Of a stretch of DNA of 64,000 nucleotides, positions 32,810 through 42,239 are shown piece after piece. This stretch comes from Lacrimispora algidixylanolytica (lineage in GTDB: Bacteria; Bacillota; Clostridia; Lachnospirales; Lachnospiraceae). The notes under the pieces were generated by a model. The model was given only the letters and a program-made list of their open reading frames with translations, was not told the DNA's origin and did no database searches. The position numbers and the translations under genes are program-made. The DNA is taken from the NCBI RefSeq assembly GCF_003609635.1, contig NZ_MCIA01000023.1:62001-126000 (forward strand), given 5' to 3'. Numbering within the stretch: position 1 is the first letter of the stretch; each line of letters opens with the position of its first letter.

Positions 32810-32838
32810 ATTATACTATCCCAGGAACCTTCTGGCAA
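32810..32838 (-). promoter_or_regulatory. Sigma-A promoter of the AI-2E and GH25 genes
   Basis: On the minus strand TTGCCA (32833-32838), a 17-base spacer and TATAAT (32810-32815). Transcription would start within about 10 bases of the annotated start region. Confidence 0.75.
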
Positions 32839-32843
32839 ATAAA

Positions 32844-33902
32844 TTAATTCGAAAGAAAAACCTCTAAAAATGCAAATAACTGCCTCATCTCTTCCTCGGT
32901 GCCAATGGTAATTCGTAGATAATTGTCAAGTCTTGGCAGATTAAAGTACCGTACAAAGATACGATTTTCTCGAAGGGCTTTATAAATATCTTCCGCTCTT
33001 CTCTCCTTATGAGAGGCAAAGATGAAATTTGTCATAGAATCCGGAAAGATAAAACCGAGTTTAGAAAGACTTACTTTTGCTTCTTCTCTAGTCTTTATGA
33101 TTTTATCAAGGCATTCTTTGAAATATTTGTCATCCTTAACGGCTTCCACTCCCAATATCAGGGAAGGCATATTCATGGTATAAGAGTTATAGGAATACTT
33201 CACATTATTCATGGCACGAATCAAGTCCGGATGTCCGATGGCATATCCGATTCTAATACCGGCTAAGGAGCGGGATTTGCTAAATGTCTGCACCACAAGA
33301 AGGTTTTCATACTTTTTAGTAAGTTCCATAGCACTTTTGCCACCAAAATCAATATATGCTTCATCAATGATAATCACAGAATTTTGATTATGTGCAATCA
33401 GCTCTTCTATCTCTTCAAGGGGCATAAAAAGACCAGTGGGAGCATTGGGATTTGGGAATATGATTCCCCCATTTGCCTTATAATAATCTTCTTTCCGAAT
33501 GCTAAAATCTTCTTGAAGTACTGGTGTCTCATAGGGAATCTGGAATAGATCCGCCCAAACCTTATAAAAAGAGTAACTCACATCGGGAAATAGGATAGGA
33601 AGCTCTGAATTAAAAAAGGTGAGGAAAGCCATGGCAATTACATCATCAGAACCAACACCTACAAATACCTCATCTTCCCCAACCTGGTAATATTGTGAAA
33701 GCGCACTTACCAAATCAGAAGCTGTTGGATCTGGATATTTGCGAAATGGATCATAGTCCATCTCCTTCAATGCTTGTTTAACCCCAGGTGCTGGCGGGTA
33801 TGGGTTTTCATTGGTATTAAGTTTTACCAGATCCATACCTTTTGGCTGCTCTCCAGGTACATATGGGGCAACCTTTCTTATATTCTCTTTCCAGTGTCTC
33901 AT
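32844..33902 (-). CDS. hisC: Histidinol-phosphate aminotransferase
   Basis: 352 residues. The start MRHWKENIRKVAPYVPGEQP and KLNTNENPYPP are typical of HisC. The PLP lysine lies in VQTFSKSRSLAGIRIGYAIG, and NPNAPTG and IDEAYIDF are normal. It catalyses the transamination of imidazole-acetol phosphate in histidine synthesis. Broad-specificity aromatic aminotransferases in the same family cannot be excluded, since no other his genes are nearby. Its ATG overlaps the stop of the upstream aminotransferase (ATGA). Confidence 0.9.
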   Translation of the reverse strand: MRHWKENIRKVAPYVPGEQPKGMDLVKLNTNENPYPPAPGVKQALKEMDYDPFRKYPDPTASDLVSALSQYYQVGEDEVFVGVGSDDVIAMAFLTFFNSELPILFPDVSYSFYKVWADLFQIPYETPVLQEDFSIRKEDYYKANGGIIFPNPNAPTGLFMPLEEIEELIAHNQNSVIIIDEAYIDFGGKSAMELTKKYENLLVVQTFSKSRSLAGIRIGYAIGHPDLIRAMNNVKYSYNSYTMNMPSLILGVEAVKDDKYFKECLDKIIKTREEAKVSLSKLGFIFPDSMTNFIFASHKERRAEDIYKALRENRIFVRYFNLPRLDNYLRITIGTEEEMRQLFAFLEVFLSN

Positions 33903-35107
33903 CTATTCTCCTCCTTCTTTCCCCCAAGTCCATACGCTACTGCGATTTTTTCAAAGACTGGAAGGGAACGAAGAATCTGATCATAAGAAACACAGTATGC
34001 GATTCGGACATAGGATGGACAGGCAAAGGAACTTCCTGGTACCATAAGAACTCTGTGCTCCTTGCAGAACTGGCAGAATTCTTTATCGTCTACAGGAGTC
34101 TTAACAAACAGATAGAAGGCACCCTCCGGTTTAATGCACTCAAATCCATATTCTGTTAAATGACCATAAAGTAGCTCACGGTTTCGATTATATGACTCTA
34201 AATCCACCTGCTCGTCCACGCAGCGCATAATCACCCGCTGCATAAGGGAAGGAGCATTGACGCAACCAAGCACACGATTGGCAATGGATGCGGCGGCAGA
34301 CAATTCTTGAAAATCATCCATTTCATCTGGAATGACAAGATACCCAATCCTTTCTCCAGGAAGAGAGAGGGATTTGCTGTAGGAGTAACAAACGATAGTA
34401 TTGTGATAAAAAGGTGTCACATAAGGAACTTTAGCCCCATCATAAGCAAGCTCTCTGTAAGGCTCATCGGAAATCAACACTATGGATTTGCCATACTCCT
34501 TTTCCTTCTCCTTCATGATCCGGGCGATGCTTTCTAACGTCTCAGAAGAATAAATAACACCACTTGGATTATTGGGGGAGTTAATAATAACTGCCTTTGT
34601 TTTATTTGTAATACGAAGCTCAAATTCTTTCAGGTCTGGCTGAAACGTTTTTGTATCAGGCGGTACCACGGACAGTACACCATCATAATTCCTTACATAA
34701 GAACCATACTCCATAAAATAAGGAGCAAACACCACTACCTCATCTCCTGGATTTAGTATGGTCTTAAATATAACGTTCATGCCGCTGGCCGCACCAACCG
34801 TCATCAGTATGTTTTCCAAACGAAAACCAGTCCCAAACCGTCTGTTTAAAGAATGGGCGATGGCATCTCTCACGTCCTCGTAACCGGCATTGCTCATATA
34901 ACCATGTACTAAGGTTGACTCTTCCTCATTAAGGATATCCAAAATGGCCTTATTAACTGCCAAAGGAGCCGGTACATTGGGATTTCCCAAGCTAAAATCA
35001 TATACGTTTTCACGTCCGTATAATGCTGCCAGTTTTTTTCCTTCCTCAAACATGGCACGGATGGCGGAATTGTTTTCTACGAGAGGTCTCATCTTGTCTG
35101 ATATCAT
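33899..35107 (-). CDS. PLP-dependent class I/II aminotransferase (aspartate aminotransferase-like)
   Basis: 402 residues with fold-type I features: VGAASGMNVIFKTILNPGDE, NSPNNPSGVIY, ISDEPYRELAYDG and the PLP lysine in CYSYSKSLSLPGERIGYL. The final Arg that binds the substrate carboxylate is in YVRIAYCVSYDQI. It probably handles aspartate, alanine or aromatic amino acids, and substrate choice cannot be read. It is the first gene of a two-gene unit with hisC. A TGATATAAT extended -10 (35147-35155) lies upstream. Confidence 0.88.
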   Translation of the reverse strand: MISDKMRPLVENNSAIRAMFEEGKKLAALYGRENVYDFSLGNPNVPAPLAVNKAILDILNEEESTLVHGYMSNAGYEDVRDAIAHSLNRRFGTGFRLENILMTVGAASGMNVIFKTILNPGDEVVVFAPYFMEYGSYVRNYDGVLSVVPPDTKTFQPDLKEFELRITNKTKAVIINSPNNPSGVIYSSETLESIARIMKEKEKEYGKSIVLISDEPYRELAYDGAKVPYVTPFYHNTIVCYSYSKSLSLPGERIGYLVIPDEMDDFQELSAAASIANRVLGCVNAPSLMQRVIMRCVDEQVDLESYNRNRELLYGHLTEYGFECIKPEGAFYLFVKTPVDDKEFCQFCKEHRVLMVPGSSFACPSYVRIAYCVSYDQILRSLPVFEKIAVAYGLGGKKEENR

Positions 35108-35146
35108 TATCGTTACCTTCCTTTATCCTGAAATGGTTTTACGGAA

Positions 35147-35155
35147 ATTATATCA
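35147..35155 (-). promoter_or_regulatory. Extended -10 promoter of the aminotransferase-hisC unit
   Basis: TGATATAAT on the minus strand, a perfect -10 with the TG extension. No convincing -35 is seen, as is usual for extended -10 promoters. Confidence 0.6.
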
Positions 35156-35189
35156 CAAGTACTCATAGTGGTCTATGCTATTTAATACT

Positions 35190-38100
35190 TTAATTCATTA
35201 AATCAAGGTTGTCACTGAGAGTTCCTCTCACCTTTACAAAACAGGTATTAAACTCTTTCTCACTTATCCCAATCATGGCAAATGCTCCTCTTACAGGCTG
35301 GAAGTTTCTTTTTTCTTCCCCTGACATGTCTTGATTTAAACTTTTTGTGATTCCACTGACTTTCATCTCTATATCACATTCCCGAATGTTTTTACAAAGC
35401 ACAACTACCTCATACCCACCATTTAAGCAGAGCAAATCCTCCTGCCGGAAAAAGCGTTTCAAGCGTTTTACCTGTTTGGAAAACAGAGTCCTCGCATTCT
35501 TAGCCTCCTGACCGTTTTGGTTTTTCGGGCAACTCATTACAAAAACTGCCAAGGATGAAGTCTGGAATCTTTCACGCTCCAAATACTCTTTTAATCGTTC
35601 TTGAAATCCCATGCGATCCAAGACCCCATTTACTTCAGTAGGCAACCATAATTCCTGAGAGTCAAGTCTAAGAGTCGTCCCTTTGCTATCATTCCATATC
35701 GTGCGGTAGGCTTCCATATCCTTCCTATCTATCATAACTCCATAAAGGGTGCTATCGTCTTTGACCGATAACCTGAAGTTGGATAGGACTGTAATAAAGC
35801 CCGCCTTCGTCTGTACCCGATACTGAAAATCCCACAAAGTAACTCCTGGGCTAAGTTCCTCTGACATTCTAAGGATGGCTTCCCTGTCATCAGGATGAAC
35901 CATCTCTAGAAAGCTTCCCTGGAACTTTGCAGCCAGCTCTTCTCTTTTATGTTCTGTGATATCATGAAAGCGGGAGCTGGTATACTTAAATTTCATGGCT
36001 TTGCCTTTGCTGCATCTAAAATATCCACCAGGGATTCCTGAGCTTAAAAAATCCAGCTCGTCCTCCTTCTTTTCAAGTACTTCAACGGTATGCTTAAGCT
36101 TCTGTTCCGCAAGAACTGTATTGGTAATATCCATGCAAGCGCTTACCACTGCCAGTCGACCATCTTCAGCCTGAACTGTACGACCCTTGGTCATAATCCA
36201 CAGATAACTTCCATCCTGCTTTCTGATCCGATGTCTGAGATTATATTCCATACCAGGATCATTACAGCAAAGAATGACTTCCCGTATGAGGCCCCTGTCG
36301 TCGGGGTGAATGATCTCAACTAGTTTTTCTCCAATGTCTCTTGAAAATCTTTCATAAGAATCGTATCCCATGAGACTTAACATCTCGTTATTGGCAAAGT
36401 AAAGAGGCAGATCTTTTTCACAATATACGCCTAGAAGACCACCTGGAGCAGCCTGGGCAAAAATGGCACTTGCCGCCCACTGGTTCTCCTCCGCCAGATT
36501 GTCAAAAGAAAGATTGCGTCCGGCAAGCTTTAATACCTCACTTAGCATTTTCTGAGAATCTTCCAACTTTTTTCTTTGTTTCATTTGTTCTGTGGCATCT
36601 TGGACCGTTCCATAATAGAGCCGGTGTTCATCCTGTTCTCTTAAGAAGAATACACGCAGATGCACCCACATCAATTCTCCACTTAACCTGTAACGCCTAA
36701 AAATACCTTCCGCTCCATGGACCGGATTCTTATATGCGTTTTCAAAGATACGCAGTACCCAGTCAATGTCATCTTTATAGACCTTGTGAAGCATGAATTT
36801 CCCGCGATCCCCTCCATCAACCGGATTATCTCCGGTAATGCGGTAATACTCTTCATTCACCCTGAGTACCTCGCAGTGATCTTCATACACATCATATAAG
36901 GCAATTGCCCCCAGCATGTTATTTAACATTGCCTCGCTGGTGATATCTTCGTTAAACAGATCTTCCAACTTAAGCTGCTTCATCTGCCTCGCCTGAATGC
37001 CTCTATAATCTAGATTCTTCTCATTCTTTAAAAGCACCTCCACATCTTTAACCGCCATCGGTTTATAATAATAATAACCTTGTCCGTAGATGCAGCCGAT
37101 GTTAATTAAGAAATCAGCCTGTTCCTTTTCTTCTATTCCTTCTGCGATCACCTTAAATTGCATAACCCTGGCCATTCTTACTATGGTTTCCAGAATTCCC
37201 ATGCCCCGTTTGATGCTGTTTTCATTCATATCCAGAAACTTGGTATCAATCTTTATTACATCCACATTTACATCTTTTAACATGTTAAGGGAAGAATAAC
37301 CACTCCCAAAGTCATCCATAAATACAGGGAAACCCGCACGTCTAAGATCTTCCACTACTTTACGAATGAGATCGTAATCCTCAGCATATGCACTTTCCGT
37401 AATTTCAATTTCCAGTAATTTGGGATCTATCTCATATTTCTCTGCCAGCTCCTTAAAGGTCTCAACCACATTGATGCCGTAAAGATCCATACGAGACATA
37501 TTAACCGAAACAGGCACTGGTACAATTCCCGACTTAATCCAGATGCTTAGCTGTTGACAGACCATCTCCCAGATATAAATATCAAGGTGTGTAATAAATC
37601 CATTTCGCTCCAATAAGGGAATGAATTCACCCGGTGTAATGATTCCCTTTTTTGGATGGTTCCACCGTACTAAGGATTCCATGCCAACGATCTTCCCGGT
37701 TAACATATTACACTGAGGCTGTGCATAAAAAATAAACTCTTTATTTTCAAGGGCAGTCTGAATCTCAGATAAGAGAACCTGGTCATTTTCCATCTTACGC
37801 TTCATACCAGGATCATACCATCCCATTCTCTTTGCATAATTGCCTTTTACGGAATTCAGTGCGATAATTGCCCTGTCGTACATGGTGCTGACTGTTATGT
37901 CCCTTTCCTCGATGCAGTAAATGCCAAAAGCAGGCAGAAACCCCGCATTCCCCCCATATTGTCTGGCATAGCATTTAATCTCTTCTTCCAGCTCTTTTAA
38001 AAGCTCAGAATCCTGGGGCTGAATGATGACAAAGTCATCTCCTCCCATGTAGCCTGCTATGGTATCACGTGTAGCTTCCATCTTTATTAAATGCTCACTG

Positions 38101-39017
38101 ATTTTTATTAAAAAGCGATCCCCTTCTTCTTCTCCGTACCATTCATTATAGAGTTTAAAATGCTCGATATCGATAGCAATCATAAAAAAGTGTTCATGTG
38201 GTCGTTGCTCTAAAAACTGCCTTGCTCTATCAAAAAATGGACCATATCTTAAGAGACCCGTCAAAGAGTCGGTTTCATCTCTCTTCGCCTGTTGCTGCTT
38301 CTGCTCCTCTTCCTTCTTTTTCAAATTGTCCACGTCTTTTACATAACACATTACAAGGGATTCATCTCGAAGTTCATCAAGAAATAAAACCACAGTCAGA
38401 CTGACCCAACGATAATTACCATCTAAAAGCTGTCTACGAAATTCCCCTTTTAAAATCTTCTCACTCTTATTAAGGCGATCAAACAAAGTGAGCCGATCCC
38501 AGAATTTCAAAAACTCCTCCCTGTCATTTGGGTGAACCATGGTTCTGAGCACCTCAGCATACATAGGAAGTAGTTCTCCCTCTTCTTGGGGAAGCTTAAA
38601 TTTGTCCTTCTCACTAAAAATAATTTTATATGTATTTGAAATCAGATTCAGTTCAAATAATTCTTCATATGTTGTATTATTTGTAAGGCTATAAAACAGG
38701 CTTTTATTCTGTTCGCCAACAGGGCAAAACATAATTAACCTGCTCCCCGGATATCCCGGCCAGTCGATATGACCTGAGGATAGATTCAGCCACAGCTTGG
38801 AGGCAGCATCATAAAATATCACTTGTCCAGTATTATTTAACACTCCCGGACAGACCTTACAAGGAACCGAATTTTTCCCTAATTCCTCATAACAGTACAT
38901 TCCTGCTTTCAGATTGGGATAATATGTTCTTGCCATATCATTCATATAAATGATCCGGTATTCCTGGTCAATGATGTAGATACCGGCCTCTCCATTATCA
39001 GCCGACATTTGATTCAT
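35190..39017 (-). CDS. Multi-PAS GGDEF-EAL cyclic-di-GMP protein with a degenerate C-terminal GGDEF
   Basis: About 1275 residues. The ATG at 39017 is preferred over 39038 because AGGAGAGG lies nine bases before it. Order: PAS (from residue 10), PAS-like (about 120-230), GGDEF (about 240-400), EAL (about 415-660), then two or three PAS domains (about 690-1110) and a last region resembling a GGDEF domain. The first GGDEF has GYMGGDDF rather than GGDEF. The EAL domain begins GMESLVRW but keeps the Asn, Glu, Asp-Asp, Lys and Gln residues (SVNMS, EIEITES, DDFGSGYSSL, IKID, GQGY), so it should be a phosphodiesterase. The last domain reads NGGYEVVVL. No membrane helix is present. It is probably a cytoplasmic sensor tuning c-di-GMP. 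Confidence 0.9.
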   Translation of the reverse strand: MNQMSADNGEAGIYIIDQEYRIIYMNDMARTYYPNLKAGMYCYEELGKNSVPCKVCPGVLNNTGQVIFYDAASKLWLNLSSGHIDWPGYPGSRLIMFCPVGEQNKSLFYSLTNNTTYEELFELNLISNTYKIIFSEKDKFKLPQEEGELLPMYAEVLRTMVHPNDREEFLKFWDRLTLFDRLNKSEKILKGEFRRQLLDGNYRWVSLTVVLFLDELRDESLVMCYVKDVDNLKKKEEEQKQQQAKRDETDSLTGLLRYGPFFDRARQFLEQRPHEHFFMIAIDIEHFKLYNEWYGEEEGDRFLIKISEHLIKMEATRDTIAGYMGGDDFVIIQPQDSELLKELEEEIKCYARQYGGNAGFLPAFGIYCIEERDITVSTMYDRAIIALNSVKGNYAKRMGWYDPGMKRKMENDQVLLSEIQTALENKEFIFYAQPQCNMLTGKIVGMESLVRWNHPKKGIITPGEFIPLLERNGFITHLDIYIWEMVCQQLSIWIKSGIVPVPVSVNMSRMDLYGINVVETFKELAEKYEIDPKLLEIEITESAYAEDYDLIRKVVEDLRRAGFPVFMDDFGSGYSSLNMLKDVNVDVIKIDTKFLDMNENSIKRGMGILETIVRMARVMQFKVIAEGIEEKEQADFLINIGCIYGQGYYYYKPMAVKDVEVLLKNEKNLDYRGIQARQMKQLKLEDLFNEDITSEAMLNNMLGAIALYDVYEDHCEVLRVNEEYYRITGDNPVDGGDRGKFMLHKVYKDDIDWVLRIFENAYKNPVHGAEGIFRRYRLSGELMWVHLRVFFLREQDEHRLYYGTVQDATEQMKQRKKLEDSQKMLSEVLKLAGRNLSFDNLAEENQWAASAIFAQAAPGGLLGVYCEKDLPLYFANNEMLSLMGYDSYERFSRDIGEKLVEIIHPDDRGLIREVILCCNDPGMEYNLRHRIRKQDGSYLWIMTKGRTVQAEDGRLAVVSACMDITNTVLAEQKLKHTVEVLEKKEDELDFLSSGIPGGYFRCSKGKAMKFKYTSSRFHDITEHKREELAAKFQGSFLEMVHPDDREAILRMSEELSPGVTLWDFQYRVQTKAGFITVLSNFRLSVKDDSTLYGVMIDRKDMEAYRTIWNDSKGTTLRLDSQELWLPTEVNGVLDRMGFQERLKEYLERERFQTSSLAVFVMSCPKNQNGQEAKNARTLFSKQVKRLKRFFRQEDLLCLNGGYEVVVLCKNIRECDIEMKVSGITKSLNQDMSGEEKRNFQPVRGAFAMIGISEKEFNTCFVKVRGTLSDNLDLMN

Positions 39018-39071
39018 ACGTTCCCGCCTCTCCTGCATCTCATTAACTACGCACCTACTAAATTATTGTTT

Positions 39072-39101
39072 ATTATAGTATGAAAACGATGGTTCCGTCA
39101 A
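39072..39101 (-). promoter_or_regulatory. Sigma-A promoter of the GGDEF-EAL gene
   Basis: On the minus strand TTGACG (39096-39101), an 18-base spacer and TATAAT (39072-39077), about 55 bases before the gene. Confidence 0.78.
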
Positions 39102-39279
39102 CAGATTCACAAAGGGATTGAATAGTATTTTTATGCACTTTTTTGACGTTTTACTCGATTTTATGCAAATATATAAGTAAAATACAAATAAATTTGTAAG
39201 AAATACGACACTCAAATTAAAAAGCCAGTGCATATCATGCGTTGAAAATTCCATACATTTTTTTTGAGTTAGAGTCCAC
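39102..39279. other. Gene-free AT-rich spacer
   Basis: This is part of the 340-base gap between the GGDEF-EAL gene and the DapF-like gene. A 72-codon open frame (39063-39281, minus) has no ribosome-binding site and runs through the promoter, so I do not call it. No c-di-GMP riboswitch signature was recognised. Confidence 0.5.
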
Positions 39280-39335
39280 AAAAACCAGCCACGTGTCTGG
39301 CAGGGCTTATGTCCTGTTTTTCCACATGACTGGTT
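39280..39335 (-). terminator. Terminator of the Ddl/DapF-like operon
   Basis: On the minus strand AACCAGTCATGTGG pairs with CCACGTGGCTGGTT (two wobble or mismatch positions), followed by TTTTTG. It lies 28 bases after the DapF-like stop. Confidence 0.85.
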
Positions 39336-39363
39336 CTATTTCCAGGTAGTAACATTCACTCAT

Positions 39364-40224
39364 TTATTGAAGGGATTTTAGCTGCTCCGCCATCTCATGG
39401 GAAAGGATAAACCTGCCCACATATCCTACTTCTCCGGTCATTAGTACATTTTCATTTTCTTCAATTTCTACCTCTAATACACCGCCTGGCATATGAACAT
39501 ACATCTTAGGATCTGTAAGTCCCATCCGATATGCTGCTCCGGCTGCTGCACAACCACTGGTACCAGAAGCGAGGGTATACCCGGCACCTCTTTCATAGAT
39601 TTCAATTTCTATGTTTGTACGGTCTAAAACCTTTAATAGCTGGGTGTTAACTTTTTCTGGGAAACAATCAGCAGATTCTGAATGTTTTCCGATCCGGCAT
39701 ACCAGATCTTTTGAAATGTCATTTAACCAGATTACGCAATGAGGATTGCCTATGTTTACGCAGGTAACCCGATAAGGAATGCTACCAAACATCATAGTTT
39801 CATTGAGCACCTCTCTTCTTGGTCCTGTTACGGGAATTTCATCACTGTAAAAGCTCAATTTTCCCATGGAAACCTTAATTCTGGTTCCTTCTTCATTTAA
39901 GTACTGTAAGGTTTGCTGCCCGCTTAATGTATTGATGGTAAAACGATTTTTTTGTACATATCCAGCGTCTTTTAAGTATTTTCCAAAAATTCTAACTCCA
40001 TTACCGCTAATTTCTGCTTCACTTCCATCGGGATTAAGGATTTTTACTTCCAGCTTATCATTCCCAAGGATAGGTCCTACTAAGAGTCCATCAGATCCCA
40101 CTCCAAAGTTTCGGTTACAGATTAACCTGATATTTTCTGTTGTTAGCTCCAGGTCGTTTTTATTAGGATCAAAGATCAGGTAATCATTCCCCAGTCCATG
40201 GTATTTTTCCAAAGTTATATTCAT
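39364..40224 (-). CDS. Diaminopimelate-epimerase-like protein with both catalytic Cys replaced by Ser
   Basis: 286 residues from ATG 40224, which has GGAGAGGAG upstream and shares one base with the ligase stop (TAATG). The DapF fold is clear: KYHGLGNDYLIFD, NFGVGSDGLL, GSEAEISGNGVRIFG, NIGNPHCVIW and GYTLASGTSGCAAAG. At the two catalytic positions it has Ser73 (SGNG instead of CGNG) and Ser220 (ASGT instead of ACGT). The canonical dapF at 21.4 kb keeps both cysteines. It is therefore unlikely to be a normal DAP epimerase. It may act on another amino acid, catalyse elimination or isomerisation, or only bind a ligand. Translational coupling to a Ddl-like ligase suggests a joint pathway. Function inferred, not known. 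Confidence 0.88.
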   Translation of the reverse strand: MNITLEKYHGLGNDYLIFDPNKNDLELTTENIRLICNRNFGVGSDGLLVGPILGNDKLEVKILNPDGSEAEISGNGVRIFGKYLKDAGYVQKNRFTINTLSGQQTLQYLNEEGTRIKVSMGKLSFYSDEIPVTGPRREVLNETMMFGSIPYRVTCVNIGNPHCVIWLNDISKDLVCRIGKHSESADCFPEKVNTQLLKVLDRTNIEIEIYERGAGYTLASGTSGCAAAGAAYRMGLTDPKMYVHMPGGVLEVEIEENENVLMTGEVGYVGRFILSHEMAEQLKSLQ

Positions 40225-41243
40225 TATAAAACTCCTCTCCAATGATTGGCTATATCGTCGCATAAATCAGCATATGAAATTCCAGCAGCCAGGGCTTCCT
40301 GAGGAAGAAGACTAAAGGGAGTCATACCTGGCAGTGTGTTTGCTTCCAGACAGTAAATGTTTCCGTTCTCTTCCATTAAAAAATCTATTCTGGAATAATA
40401 TCCAAGTCCAAGAGCCTCGTGAACGTTAAGTGCCAACCGCTCCATCTCATCCGCTCTTTTCTTTATGATGTTTGCAGGACAGATTTCCTCTGTTCTATCT
40501 GACTGATACTTATTTTCATAATCATAAAATCCAGATTTAGGAATGATCTCTATGGCCGGCAACGCCTTTCCCCCTAGAACTCCTACAGAGAACTCTCTAC
40601 CGGTTATTTTTACCTCAGCCAGTATCCGCTCTTCATACTTAAAAGCGGTACGAAGTGCTTCTTCCCACTGGCTTTGATCCTCAACCATAATAACTCCTAC
40701 ACTGGATCCGCCGCCGCATGGCTTTGCGACACACGGGAAAGAAAAGGATTCCATAGCCTTTTCTTTTGTATATAGCTTCCAATCTGGAGTCGGTATACCA
40801 GACGCCCGCATTATTAGCTTTGCCAGATGCTTATCCATGGCTTGTAAACAGCCCGCATAGTCCGATCCTGTATAAGAAATTCCATGGGCATCCAGTACTG
40901 CCTGCATCTGACCATTCTCCCCTGCTCCTCCATGAAGAGCAAGAAACACCACATCTGCGAGACTGCAAATTTCAATCACACGGTTTCCTATAAAACCACG
41001 TTCCTGAGTAATATCAGTTAAATGCTTTAAATCCGGAGCATTTTTCCCAATCTGATGATAATAGTTTCCACCATCCTTTTGGCTTTTAAACCAAACCTCT
41101 TCGTTATCAGCCACTCCTAAATAAGAATCCACAAGGCAGACATTATGACCTTTCTCTATTAGTGCATTGGTTATCATTGCACCTGAGGATAAGGACACTT
41201 CCCGTTCAGGACTGTATCCACCTGCCAATACTACAATTTTCAA
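40224..41243 (-). CDS. D-alanine--D-alanine ligase family protein (ATP-grasp)
   Basis: About 339 residues from TTG 41243, which sits nine bases after AAGAAGG and gives the family start MKIVVLAGGYSPEREVSLSSG. ATGs at 41252 and 41273 lack a placed ribosome-binding site. Ddl motifs: FLALHGGAGENG, AKPCGGGSSVGV, the omega-loop FYDYENKYQSD and NTLPGMTPFSLLPQ with the metal-binding CLEANTLPG. It should join two D-amino acids, or D-Ala with another acceptor. Overlap with the DapF-like gene and divergence from an AraC regulator suggest a dedicated role rather than the housekeeping ligase. The housekeeping copy is not in this window. Confidence 0.9.
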   Translation of the reverse strand: MKIVVLAGGYSPEREVSLSSGAMITNALIEKGHNVCLVDSYLGVADNEEVWFKSQKDGGNYYHQIGKNAPDLKHLTDITQERGFIGNRVIEICSLADVVFLALHGGAGENGQMQAVLDAHGISYTGSDYAGCLQAMDKHLAKLIMRASGIPTPDWKLYTKEKAMESFSFPCVAKPCGGGSSVGVIMVEDQSQWEEALRTAFKYEERILAEVKITGREFSVGVLGGKALPAIEIIPKSGFYDYENKYQSDRTEEICPANIIKKRADEMERLALNVHEALGLGYYSRIDFLMEENGNIYCLEANTLPGMTPFSLLPQEALAAGISYADLCDDIANHWRGVL

Positions 41244-41387
41244 TGTAATCATCCTTCTTCTTGTTGTGATCATCGGTTATATAGTTTAATTATATACAGC
41301 ACTATTTATCATTTCTACCAAAATAATGCTTTTTATATTGCAGATTGTGTTGTATTATAAAAAGAGCGAAAGGAGGTAACTTTACCT

Positions 41388-42239
41388 ATGGACAATTATG
41401 AAAAACGAGGATATTTAAACAGTGATTTCAAGTTATTTCATCTCCTTGATACAAAAAAGCAGGATTTTGAATACCACTACCATGATTTTGACAAAATTAT
41501 TATCTTCATCCAGGGAGACGTGACTTACCGGATCGAAGGCTGTGCATATAAACTGGAGCCCTATGACATTTTACTGGTAAACCATAATGACATCCATAAG
41601 CCAGATATTGACCCGTCTGTCCCATATGAGAGGATCATCGTATACTTATCTCCTGGCTTTTTACAGGCTTACCAGTCAGACAGTTATGATTTAAGTACCT
41701 GCTTTAAAAAATCAAAAGAACTCCATTCCCATGTACTTCGGCTTCATTCCATGGAGAAAAGCAGTTTATACCGTACACTGACAGACCTTGAATATGACTG
41801 CACCCATGACGGTTATGCCAGAGATTTATACTGCCAGGTATTGTTTCTGGAGTTTATGATCCAGATTAACAGGGCCTCTCTGACCAATCTTGTGACGTAC
41901 CTGCCTCCTGCTACCGGAGATCATAGGATAATAGCGATTATGGATTTTATCAACAGCCACTTAATAGATGATATGACCGTAGATACCATTGCAGAATCCT
42001 GTTTTATCAGTCGGTATCATTTGATGCATTTGTTCAAGGACGAGACTGGATATACCCTTTTTGATTATATTACTGAAAAGCGGCTTCTCCTTGCAAGAGA
42101 TTTACGAAAGACCGGGATATCGGTAACGGAAGCTTGCTTTCGGAGTGGCTTTAAAAATTACTCCACCTTTTCACGCGCTTATAAAAAACATTTTCACGCC
42201 TCTCCTTCAGAAACGATAAAAGACAATCCCCCCATATAA
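41388..42239 (+). CDS. AraC-family transcriptional regulator with a cupin sensor domain
   Basis: 283 residues. The N-terminal cupin has HYHDFDKIIIFIQGDVTYRI and VNHNDIHKPDI with possible metal-ligand histidines. The C-terminal pair of helix-turn-helix motifs (about 185-280) shows IAESCFISRYHLMHLFKDET and SVTEACFRSGFKNYSTFSRAYK. It is divergent from the Ddl/DapF-like genes, which it probably controls, but the galactan locus on its other side is also a candidate. AAAGGAGG precedes the start. Its last codons form part of a terminator for the opposite strand. Confidence 0.93.
   Translation: MDNYEKRGYLNSDFKLFHLLDTKKQDFEYHYHDFDKIIIFIQGDVTYRIEGCAYKLEPYDILLVNHNDIHKPDIDPSVPYERIIVYLSPGFLQAYQSDSYDLSTCFKKSKELHSHVLRLHSMEKSSLYRTLTDLEYDCTHDGYARDLYCQVLFLEFMIQINRASLTNLVTYLPPATGDHRIIAIMDFINSHLIDDMTVDTIAESCFISRYHLMHLFKDETGYTLFDYITEKRLLLARDLRKTGISVTEACFRSGFKNYSTFSRAYKKHFHASPSETIKDNPPI

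Noticed and set aside
39063-39281. 72-codon open frame on the minus strand in the 39 kb gap
   Set aside because: It has no ribosome-binding site, is composed of AT-rich codons, and overlaps the promoter of the GGDEF-EAL gene.
39102-39363. c-di-GMP riboswitch near the GGDEF-EAL gene
   Set aside because: The conserved GEMM core bases are not found. The strong hairpin there is a terminator for the Ddl/DapF-like genes.
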